Source: CAZNER01 sp964572065 (GTDB lineage: Bacteria; Patescibacteriota; Dojkabacteria; JAHIVN01). Taken from it: a stretch of 33,952 nt of DNA. Where the stretch lies: positions 1 to 33,952 of the forward strand of contig CAZNER010000016.1 in assembly GCA_964572065.1 (NCBI GenBank), in the 5' to 3' direction. Made by a program: the position numbers and the translations under genes. The notes beneath the pieces are model-generated. The model was not told the origin of the DNA. It did not search any database and saw nothing but the letters and a program-made list of their open reading frames with translations. Below are positions 15,824 through 22,681 of the stretch, piece after piece (within the stretch, counting starts at the first letter, position 1; each line of letters opens with the position of its first letter).

Positions 15824-18292
15824 ATGCTATCGACTATTTATGCTCAAACAATTGGAAATGGTGTACATAATGTATCAACGGGTGCATCGAATAATATAGG
15901 TTTGATTACTATAATAGTGATTGTTCTGTTATTAATTATAACTCTTAGTATAATTATTTTTATCCTATTTGGTAAGAGTTTGAAAAATAGAAAATACGAA
16001 AAACGTTCGTTGGATATGCAGCTTCTCGAAGTTAGGGTGCCGAATAAAAATGAAATTGAAATAAGTGCTATGGATCAGTTATTTGCTTCTCTTTATGGTC
16101 TTGCTCATGGAGGTAAAGGATTGAAAGGTTTTTGGAGAGTGTCTGATTTTATTAGTTTTGAAATAATTGCTTTGCCTGAGACCATAAGGTTCTATGTATG
16201 TGTATCCGGAAAGATTAGAGCTATGGTGGAGAAACAGATACATGCCTCTTATCCATCAGCAGATATTCAAGAAGTTGAAGAATACAATATATTTGAAGAG
16301 AGTGGTCTGGTTGCTTATGCATCTATGGTCCAGGCTGATGAAGCGTATAAACCAATCAGGACATCTGAGGATCTTTCCGTTGATGTTCTTTCTTCGATTA
16401 CAAGTTCTTTAAGTAAATTAAAGGAAGGAGAAGGGGTAGCTTATCAGGTTGTGATTTCTCCTACAAGGAGTAAGTGGCGATCTAAGGGTAAATCCTTTGT
16501 TAATAATTTAAAGAAAAAGGCTTCTGATAGTGAGAATAAAAGTTTTATACAAGAAGATGTCGTTTCAGCAGTAGAGAAGAAATGTTCAAAAGTAGGTTTT
16601 GGTACTGATATAAGAGTAGTTGCTGTAGGTAGAACTCAAGAAGATGCGAATAGACTAGTTATGAATGTATTAGGATCATTTGAATCTTTAAAAAATCAAC
16701 AAGGAAATAATTTCATTAAAAATAAATTGAATGGGGAAGATAGGAAGAAATTTGTTAGACAATTTATATATAGGATACCAAAAGGAGATAATATATTAAA
16801 TACTGAAGAATTGGCAACCATTTATCATTTCCCTAATAAAAATGTTCAAACGCCTCATATTCATTGGTTGTTAGCTAAAAGAGCTCCTGCTTCTCAAGAG
16901 GTCTCAACTAAGGGAATATGGTTAGGCAAGTCCATTTATAGAGGAGTGTCTCGTGATGTTTGTATTAAAGAAAGCGATAGAGGAAACCATATGTATATTG
17001 TTGGTAAGACTGGTATGGGAAAATCATTTTTATTACAGAGTATGGCATTACAGGATATAAGAGCTGGTCGTGGTATAGCTTTTTTAGATCCTCATGGAGA
17101 TCCTTGTGAGTGGTTGATAGAGAGAATCCCTCCTGAGCGTGCAGAGGATGTTATATATTTTAATCCCGCTGATACTGAGAGACCGATTGGATTCAATGTC
17201 CTTCATTATTTTGATGAACAGGATAAACACAGGATAGTGAATGCTTTTATTGGTTTGATGTATAAGATGTTTGATCCTAATAGACAGGGTATTGTTGGTC
17301 CTAGGTTTGAAAGAGCGGTTAGAAATGCTATGTTGACTGTTATGTCTGAAGAGGGGAATACTCTTATAGAGGTAATGAGGATTTTAACAGATCCTTCTTT
17401 TGTGAAGAAGAAGTTGCCAATTGTAAAAGATGATATTGTTAAGAGGTATTGGACAGATGAGATTGCACAAACAAGTGATTTTCATAAAAGTGAGGTCTTA
17501 GGTTACATCGTATCTAAATTCGATAGATTTGTAACAAATAAATTAATGCGTAACATAATCGGACAGAGTAAATCTAGTTTCGATTTTAGAAAGATAATGG
17601 ATGAAGGGAAAATTTTAATTGTTAATTTATCTAAAGGTTTAGTTGGAGAAGAGAATGCTCAGTTTCTTGGACTGCTTCTTGTTCCTAAGTTTTTATCTGC
17701 TGCTATGAGTAGAGCTGATATGCCTGAAGACCAACGCAGAGATTTTTTTCTATATGTTGATGAGTTTCAGAATTTTTCCATGAGTGATTTTGACCAGATA
17801 TTATCAGAAGCTCGGAAATACAGACTCAATTTGACTGTTGGAAATCAATATATTTCGCAGATTGAAGATCGGGTTAGGGATGCTGTTTTTGGCAACGTAG
17901 GTACTATAGTTAGCTTTAAAGTAGGTGTAAATGATGCTCAGTATTTGCAAAATGAATTTGCACCAGTGTTTGATCAGAATGATTTAACTAATCTTGAGGC
18001 AATAAATGCTTATGTGAAATTACTTGTAGATGGCGAATATCCACCGCCATTTTCGATATATACACACCTAAAGAATTCTCCATTTGGTATACCAAAACCA
18101 GATTTAGATATTGCTCAAACAGTTAAAGAGCTTTCAAGATTAAAATATGGGAGGGATATATCGATTGTAGAAACGGAAATAATACAAAGAGCAGAATTAG
18201 GAAGTGAGGATAGTAGTAAAAATAAAACTTATGGTGGTGGTATGATGGGTGGATTCCCACCTTCTTCATTCCCAGGTCCAAAATTACGATAG
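15824..18292 (+). CDS. VirD4/TraG-like type IV secretion ATPase
   Basis: The 822-aa protein has one N-terminal transmembrane helix (about 25-49) and then a 330-residue region typical of CPR secretion ATPases. A RecA-like motor follows with Walker A GKTGMGKS at 394-401, FLDPHGDP just after, Walker B FFLYVDEF with D646/E647, and a sensor-like GNQYISQIEDRV. The tail is Gly/Pro-rich. Such ATPases (VirD4/TraD/DUF87 group) are coupling proteins that feed DNA or protein into a type IV secretion channel, or assemble pili. No separate VirB4 or VirB11 gene is in the window. The closeness of six pilin-like genes supports one shared apparatus. The choice of VirD4 over VirB4 is tentative. Confidence 0.75.
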   Translation: MLSTIYAQTIGNGVHNVSTGASNNIGLITIIVIVLLLIITLSIIIFILFGKSLKNRKYEKRSLDMQLLEVRVPNKNEIEISAMDQLFASLYGLAHGGKGLKGFWRVSDFISFEIIALPETIRFYVCVSGKIRAMVEKQIHASYPSADIQEVEEYNIFEESGLVAYASMVQADEAYKPIRTSEDLSVDVLSSITSSLSKLKEGEGVAYQVVISPTRSKWRSKGKSFVNNLKKKASDSENKSFIQEDVVSAVEKKCSKVGFGTDIRVVAVGRTQEDANRLVMNVLGSFESLKNQQGNNFIKNKLNGEDRKKFVRQFIYRIPKGDNILNTEELATIYHFPNKNVQTPHIHWLLAKRAPASQEVSTKGIWLGKSIYRGVSRDVCIKESDRGNHMYIVGKTGMGKSFLLQSMALQDIRAGRGIAFLDPHGDPCEWLIERIPPERAEDVIYFNPADTERPIGFNVLHYFDEQDKHRIVNAFIGLMYKMFDPNRQGIVGPRFERAVRNAMLTVMSEEGNTLIEVMRILTDPSFVKKKLPIVKDDIVKRYWTDEIAQTSDFHKSEVLGYIVSKFDRFVTNKLMRNIIGQSKSSFDFRKIMDEGKILIVNLSKGLVGEENAQFLGLLLVPKFLSAAMSRADMPEDQRRDFFLYVDEFQNFSMSDFDQILSEARKYRLNLTVGNQYISQIEDRVRDAVFGNVGTIVSFKVGVNDAQYLQNEFAPVFDQNDLTNLEAINAYVKLLVDGEYPPPFSIYTHLKNSPFGIPKPDLDIAQTVKELSRLKYGRDISIVETEIIQRAELGSEDSSKNKTYGGGMMGGFPPSSFPGPKLR

Positions 18293-18337
18293 TAAAATTT
18301 TAGGAAATAATCATAAAGAGAGTTTATAATAGTAATA

Positions 18338-18718
18338 TTAAAATCCTTTTTTTGTTGTGAGTAGATTTCCAAGTTTATTGATCATATCTTCTTTATCATC
18401 ATATTTGATAAAATCCTTGCATATTATTTTTAAGGAGCCGGATATTTTCTGTCCCTTTTTATACATACAAATAATCGGACATTTATATACGTTTGCCCAA
18501 CCGAGTTTTATACCTTATCCTGTAGCAGGCACTGATTCTTCGGCTATCATTAAGTTACATGTTTTTAATACTTTTTTTGAATTAAATTCTTTATGAATTT
18601 AATCGTTTTCGTGGGGAAAAATAATCTCATGTATAGAATTTAGGTTACTTTCTTTTATTGATTGATATAATGTTTCTTGAAATTTAAACTTTTTTGAGTG
18701 TCCGAAATATATCTTCAT
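18338..18718 (-). pseudogene. Nucleoside 2-deoxyribosyltransferase-like pseudogene, two in-frame TAA stops
   Basis: The minus strand reads 127 codons in one frame from the ATG at 18718, interrupted by TAA at codon 40 (18601-18599) and codon 68 (18517-18515). The pieces read MKIYFGHSKKFKFQETLYQS, then HEIIFPHEND, IHKEFNSKKVLKTCNLMIAE, and GIKLGWANVYKCPIICMYKK. This is the layout of small nucleoside deoxyribosyltransferase-like proteins (the region around the second stop normally reads like SYPSTGxGIELGWA). The frame is preserved throughout, so inactivation is by point mutations. Its ATG overlaps the TGA of the Nudix gene (ATGA), indicating a former translationally coupled nucleotide-metabolism pair. 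Confidence 0.75.
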
Positions 18719-19158
18719 TTGTTATGCAAAAATTTAATTAATTCTTTTATTTCAGTTATTAGAAAGTCCTCTGCATTAGAAAAGTTACTTAATTCTTTTA
18801 AAGTAAACCATTTTATTTGAGTTGTATCTTCTAAGGGTTGTGCTTTACTTGATTTCCAATTGCATAAAAATGTTAAATTAACAACATGTGCTTTATCAGA
18901 TCGAATAAATGAATTATTATAAATTAGTTCAATATTGTCTTTAATTTCTAAACCGACTTCTTCTTTTATTTCTTTTTTTAAAGTTTTTTGGATGATGTCC
19001 TGTGTTATTTCATTTTCAACTTTACCTCCTGGTAATGACCAAGATCCGGGTTTATGTAATTCGGTAGAATCCCTCTGTGCTAAAAGAAATTTTTTCTCCT
19101 TTTTAATCCAAGCTTTTACTAATACTATATGAAATTGTGCATTATCTTTAGTATGCAA
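18715..19158 (-). CDS. Nudix hydrolase
   Basis: A 147-aa protein. Nudix enzymes hydrolyse nucleoside diphosphates linked to another group, often damaged nucleotides. The Nudix helix is visible as GGKVE at 44-48, then KEIKEEVGL at 62-70 with metal-binding E63, E66 and E67. Spacing between the two halves is about three residues longer than the standard GX5EX7REUXEEXGU box, and Lys replaces the usual Arg. LPGG and the terminal WFTLKEL also fit the family. The start is a TTG with an in-frame TAA directly before it, so no earlier start exists. The stop TGA overlaps the start of the following pseudogene. It lies downstream of tRNA-Ile on the same strand. Confidence 0.88.
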   Translation of the reverse strand: MHTKDNAQFHIVLVKAWIKKEKKFLLAQRDSTELHKPGSWSLPGGKVENEITQDIIQKTLKKEIKEEVGLEIKDNIELIYNNSFIRSDKAHVVNLTFLCNWKSSKAQPLEDTTQIKWFTLKELSNFSNAEDFLITEIKELIKFLHNK

Positions 19159-19220
19159 TTATCGTTAAGTTCAGGTTATTATATAAATGGTATGGCATGC
19201 TATGTACTTGATGTAGTGCA

Positions 19221-19297
19221 TGGTGGGCCAGGGTGGACTTGAACCACCGACCCCCGCTTTATAAGAACGGTGCTCTTACCGACTGAGCTACTGGCCC
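19221..19297 (-). tRNA. tRNA-Ile with genomic UAU anticodon
   Basis: A 77-nt cloverleaf. Acceptor GGGCCAG/CTGGCCC is perfect, D-stem GCTC/GAGC, anticodon stem CCGTT/AGCGG (one G-U), loop CTTATAA giving anticodon TAT, T-stem GGTGG/CCACC with TTCAAGT loop, discriminator A73 and encoded CCA. UAU reads the AUA isoleucine codon directly. Most bacteria instead use a CAU tRNA modified by TilS to lysidine. Confidence 0.95.
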
Positions 19298-19555
19298 ATG
19301 AAAGAGATAAGGTTTTGATATTTTACTGTTAAGTATCTATATTAAAGGAATATTATATATAGTATTTTATAATACACAAGTGCTTTATTCAAGGTTTATA
19401 TAGTTGTTTGAAAAATAATTGTATAGTGGGTAATTTCCATGTTGATAGTTACTATAATGCCTATATAACAATGATATAACATTCTGTGTATTTGTATTAT
19501 TTTTAATTGTTTTGTAGTATTCTATTGCTTTAATAATTTTTTAAAGGTATAAAAT

Positions 19556-20908
19556 ATGGCTAATAAAAGGAAAAAATATGATGTTATTATTGTAGGGGCT
19601 GGTCCTGCAGGTATGTTTGCTGTTTATGAAATGATTAAAAAGAATCCGAAATTAAAAATTGCTGTTATTGAAAAAGGAGATAGAGTAGAGAAAAGAAAAA
19701 GTACTGATGTAATGATTGGATTCGGGGGAGGGGGAACTTATTCTGATGGTAAATTGCATTATACACCGATACTTAGCCATAGAAAAGCATTTCATTTGAT
19801 ATCAATTAAAGATTATATGAAGATAGTAGAGTATGTTGATAAAATATTAACAGATTTTGGAGTAGATGAAAAATATTATCCAAGGAATATAAAGGAAGTT
19901 CAAAAACTAGTTGAAAAGGCACAAAAAAACGATATAAAACTTAATGTTCGAAGAACTAGGCACGTAGGAACTGATAAGCTGGTTAAGATTGTGAAAAGAA
20001 TACAAAAGTTATTCGAGAAAAATGGGGTAAAATTATATACCAATACCCAAGTTGTTGATTTACTGATTAAAAATGGAAAGTGTATAGGTGTTGTAACGGA
20101 AGGTGGAAGAGAATATAAAGCGCTAAAAGTTATGGTTGCACCTGGTAGGGTAGGGGCAAAGTGGCTTCAGGATATTTGTAGAAAAAACAAGATAAAGTTC
20201 GTCTACGACAGGATTGAAGTTGGAATTAGAGTAGAATTCCCTGAATCTATAATGCATGACTACAGTGAACTTATGTATGAAGCCATATTTGAAATGAGGA
20301 CCGCACATTTTGATGATGTAGTAAGGACTTTCTGTCCATGTCCATATGGACAGGTGTCGATTGAGGATTATAAAGGTTTTGTTTGTGTTAATGGTCATAC
20401 GACTTCACAGCATGATTCACAAAATTCAAATTTTGCATTTGTATCTGAGATCGGTCTGTCTGAGCCACTTGAAAATACTACTTTATATGCAAGATCTATT
20501 GCTGAGCTTGCAACTACGTTAGGTGGAGGTAAGCCAATCTTACAAAGACTTGCTGATTTAAGAGCAGGTAGAAGAAGTACTTGGAGAAGGATTAATAAAA
20601 GTTATGTTATTCCTACTTTAACAGATGTAACTCCAGGAGATATTTCTATGGCATTACCGTATCGTCTTACAACAAATATATTAGACGGATTAAAAAAATT
20701 AGACAGAGTTATGCCGGGTATTAATACAGGATCAACATTACTTTATGCTCCGGAAGTTAAGTATAGAGGTTCAAGAATCAGTACAAAGAAAAATCTAGAA
20801 ACTAGGATAAAAAATCTCTTTGTAGCTGGTGATGGAGCAGGTGTATCAGGAAATATTATAGGAGCCGCTGCTACTGGTATTTTAGCTGCAAGAGGAATGA
20901 TGGAATAA
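19556..20908 (+). CDS. COG2509-type FAD-dependent dehydrogenase
   Basis: A 450-aa flavoprotein. The N-terminal Rossmann motif is VIIVGAGPAGM with GxGxxG at residues 14-19, followed by AVIEKG (ribose-binding acidic end). A Gly-rich stretch GFGGGGTYSDGKLHY, AGRRSTWRRI, and the C-terminal FAD motif NLFVAGDGAGVSGNIIGAAA are typical of the uncharacterised NAD(FAD)-utilising dehydrogenases in COG2509. A CPCPYG motif in the middle is characteristic. The electron acceptor and pathway are unknown. It converges on the recombinase gene with only 9 bp between stops. The 258 bp upstream, back to tRNA-Ile, hold no gene that I can see. Confidence 0.82.
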   Translation: MANKRKKYDVIIVGAGPAGMFAVYEMIKKNPKLKIAVIEKGDRVEKRKSTDVMIGFGGGGTYSDGKLHYTPILSHRKAFHLISIKDYMKIVEYVDKILTDFGVDEKYYPRNIKEVQKLVEKAQKNDIKLNVRRTRHVGTDKLVKIVKRIQKLFEKNGVKLYTNTQVVDLLIKNGKCIGVVTEGGREYKALKVMVAPGRVGAKWLQDICRKNKIKFVYDRIEVGIRVEFPESIMHDYSELMYEAIFEMRTAHFDDVVRTFCPCPYGQVSIEDYKGFVCVNGHTTSQHDSQNSNFAFVSEIGLSEPLENTTLYARSIAELATTLGGGKPILQRLADLRAGRRSTWRRINKSYVIPTLTDVTPGDISMALPYRLTTNILDGLKKLDRVMPGINTGSTLLYAPEVKYRGSRISTKKNLETRIKNLFVAGDGAGVSGNIIGAAATGILAARGMME

Positions 20909-20917
20909 TTAAATTAA

Positions 20918-21802
20918 CTACAATTGTTTCATTTTTTTGATTTTTCTTTTTGGTTTACTATTGATAAGCTGTATATATCTTTTTGTACTAGTGAGTCTTT
21001 TATGACCAACTGTCTCTCCGAGTGTCTTTATAGGCATACCGTTTTTTAGTTGATAAACTATAAACGTATTTCTAATATCATTTACAGTTGCATTAGATAT
21101 TCCTACTCTTTCTAAAGCACGTGTAATGCTTGTTCTCATATTTCTAACTAGTAAAGAATTACCATTTTTAGTCACAAAGAGGGAATTAGTTCCTTCTTTA
21201 GGTTGTGGTCTTATTTTTAAATATTTCTTAACCGCATTTTCTGCAGGTAGTGTTAATTCAACTTTCCTTTTGGGATTGTTTCCATATGCCCTAATTTGTA
21301 TATTTGGGGGATTCGATTCTAGATTAAGATCATCTATTGCTAGCCTTGCTAATTCTCCGATTCTTATACCTGTTTGAAGTAATAATTCTACAATTGTATA
21401 GAGTCTGGTATTTGATCTTGCATAATCTCTTAATGCCATGTATTCCATTTTATTTAACACCCTTGGTGGAGCTATTTCATATTTAGGATGTTGTACGGAC
21501 TTTGCTGGATCTTTATCTGTTAAATCATGAGAGAAGAGATATTTAAAAAAGGTTTTCATACTGTTAATTTTTCTTGATACGGTTTTTAGTGTATAATCCA
21601 TCTTCTTATCGGATTTCATTGCTTCGACATATTTATTCAGATCCTTTGTTTCTATCTGATTTACATTATCAATGTTAACCTCTTTTGAAAAGTATTTTCC
21701 CATCTGTGAGATATCTTTTGAATAAGCGGTAATTGTCGATTTAGATCTATCTTTTTCTTTTAAATATTTTATAAATTCTTTTAATGCTTCTGATAATTTC
21801 AT
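20918..21802 (-). CDS. Xer-like tyrosine recombinase, HxxR His replaced by Asn
   Basis: A 294-aa protein. The N-terminal SAM-like core-binding domain (1-110) is followed by the catalytic domain. Catalytic positions visible are R147 (TGIRIGEL), a beta-hairpin Lys (K178 or K180), R244, H267 (VGHKRL) and the nucleophile Y276 (KRYIQL). The first residue of the HxxR motif is Asn (N241-D-I-R244), and the usual RH after it is RN. Length fits XerC/XerD, which resolve chromosome dimers at dif. With the His missing, activity could be altered, or this could be a different Xer paralogue. It has a very strong promoter and is divergent from the DivIC-like gene. Confidence 0.85.
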   Translation of the reverse strand: MKLSEALKEFIKYLKEKDRSKSTITAYSKDISQMGKYFSKEVNIDNVNQIETKDLNKYVEAMKSDKKMDYTLKTVSRKINSMKTFFKYLFSHDLTDKDPAKSVQHPKYEIAPPRVLNKMEYMALRDYARSNTRLYTIVELLLQTGIRIGELARLAIDDLNLESNPPNIQIRAYGNNPKRKVELTLPAENAVKKYLKIRPQPKEGTNSLFVTKNGNSLLVRNMRTSITRALERVGISNATVNDIRNTFIVYQLKNGMPIKTLGETVGHKRLTSTKRYIQLINSKPKRKIKKMKQL

Positions 21803-21834
21803 TATTTTATATTAAAAACTAGAGGATTATTCTA

Positions 21835-21864
21835 ATTCTAACACTCTATATGTATATATGTCAA
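21835..21864 (-). promoter_or_regulatory. Promoter of the Xer-like gene
   Basis: On the minus strand, TTGACA (21864-21859), 18 nt, TAGAAT (21840-21835), with TG one base upstream of the -10 (extended -10). The predicted start gives a leader of about 25 nt. Confidence 0.7.
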
Positions 21865-21866
21865 TT

Positions 21867-21895
21867 ATGTCATTATTATTTTTAAGTGATATAAT
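21867..21895 (+). promoter_or_regulatory. Promoter of the DivIC/FtsB-like gene, probably leaderless
   Basis: ATGTCA (21867-21872, 4/6), 17 nt, TATAAT (21890-21895) with an upstream TG at 21887-21888 making an extended -10. The ATG at 21901 falls where transcription should begin, so the mRNA is probably leaderless. Confidence 0.6.
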
Positions 21896-21900
21896 AAACT

Positions 21901-22335
21901 ATGTTAATTAGGAAAATAAAGTATAAATTATCAAAAGTTAGTAAAGGTTTTTTAAAAAGAACTAATAAAATTGAAATTGATTTGGGCTATTGGTTTTTTT
22001 CTTCTATATGTCTACTGAGTATTATTCTTTTAAGTATAAATATTTTCAGAATAATAAAAAAGGGTTATGGGAGATATGAGATAATACAGGGGGAAAAGGA
22101 GCGTTTAGAGAAGCTTTTAGAAAGGAATGCGGAGTTGAAAGAGGATTTGAAATATTATTCGAGTAAAGAATATATCGATGTAAAAGCGAGAGAAGAACTA
22201 AATCTGGCTTTTCCAGATCAAAGATTGGTTTATATCGAGAAACAAGAGGATTTATATATCGATAATGATACCGATGGCCAAAGGCAGGAAAGTTTAAAAC
22301 CTGATTGGCGTCTTTGGTATGATTTGATTTTCTGA
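21901..22335 (+). CDS. DivIC/FtsB-like septum formation protein
   Basis: A 144-aa bitopic protein: basic N-terminus, one transmembrane helix at about 31-50 (FFSSICLLSIILLSINIF), then a coiled coil (EKERLEKLLERNAELKEDL) and the YIDVKAREELNLAFP motif. This is the layout of FtsB/DivIC, which links FtsL and FtsQ/DivIB in the divisome; the motif after the coil (IE..AREEL in homologues) is well kept. It ends in TGA, evidence that UGA is a stop here. It is monocistronic as far as I can see, followed by a palindrome and two tRNA genes. Confidence 0.8.
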   Translation: MLIRKIKYKLSKVSKGFLKRTNKIEIDLGYWFFSSICLLSIILLSINIFRIIKKGYGRYEIIQGEKERLEKLLERNAELKEDLKYYSSKEYIDVKAREELNLAFPDQRLVYIEKQEDLYIDNDTDGQRQESLKPDWRLWYDLIF

Positions 22336-22355
22336 TATAATTCCTGTTATATTCC

Positions 22356-22403
22356 AATAGCATAAAGATATTTATAAATATCTTTATGCTATTAGTTAAT
22401 AGC
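22356..22403. repeat. 38-bp perfect palindrome overlapping a second hairpin
   Basis: AATAGCATAAAGATATTTA (22356-22374) is followed directly by its exact reverse complement (22375-22393). The last seven bases GCTATTA (22388-22394) can instead pair with TAATAGC (22397-22403), so two mutually exclusive hairpins are possible. No U-tract follows. It lies between the DivIC-like gene and initiator tRNA; it may act as a terminator, processing site or cruciform. Confidence 0.8.
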
Positions 22404-22422
22404 TTAAAATAATAATATAAAA

Positions 22423-22497
22423 CGCGGGGTGGAGCAGTGGAAGCTCGCTAGGCTCATAACCTGGAGGTCGTCCGTTCGAATCGGACCCCCGCAACCA
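22423..22497 (+). tRNA. Initiator tRNA-fMet (CAU)
   Basis: Acceptor CGCGGGG/CCCCGCA has the C1-A72 mismatch that marks bacterial initiator tRNA, with anticodon loop CTCATAA (CAU), T-stem GTCCG/CGGAC and encoded CCA. The anticodon stem is CTAGG/CCTGG: G30-C40 and G31-C39 are kept, but the third conserved G-C pair (29-41) is A-U. The D-loop is short (7 nt). Confidence 0.95.
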
Positions 22498-22575
22498 AAG
22501 ATTTTCCTAAAATATTTTAATAATTAGAATATTTTGTTTTAATAATTAATTTATTGGAATTAAATTAGTTGATGT

Positions 22576-22649
22576 GGTAGGGTAGCTCAGTAGGTTAGAG
22601 CGTAGGACTCATAAGCCTGAGGTCGCGGGTTCGATTCCCGCCCCTACTA
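22576..22649 (+). tRNA. tRNA with CAU anticodon, probably elongator Met
   Basis: A 74-nt cloverleaf: acceptor GGTAGGG/CCCTACT (G1-U72 wobble), D-stem GCTC/GAGC, loop CTCATAA, T-stem GCGGG/CCCGC, A73, no encoded CCA (TAA follows). The anticodon stem TAGGA/GCCTG has an A31-G39 mismatch and a U-G closing pair. Because a UAU tRNA-Ile exists in the window, I assign this one to elongator Met rather than lysidine-type Ile. Confidence 0.85.
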
Positions 22650-22681
22650 TAAGATTATATAAATATTTTTAAGATTTAATA

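Noticed and set aside
18357..18596. Plus-strand open frame of 79 codons.
   Set aside because: It lies opposite the deoxyribosyltransferase-like pseudogene, whose minus-strand translation is clearly protein-like; the plus frame is a shadow.
18338..18718. TAA read as an amino acid in the deoxyribosyltransferase-like gene.
   Set aside because: TAA is the ordinary stop of most genes here; two stops in one decayed gene are better explained by mutation.
19548..19553. TTGCTT-N17-TATAAA before the flavoprotein gene.
   Set aside because: The -10 ends 2 nt before the ATG, too close for a functional start unless an internal start codon is used.
18715..22335. Possible UGA recoding (Gracilibacteria/SR1 code).
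   Set aside because: The Nudix and DivIC/FtsB-like genes end properly at TGA, and no gene needs in-frame TGA to be complete.
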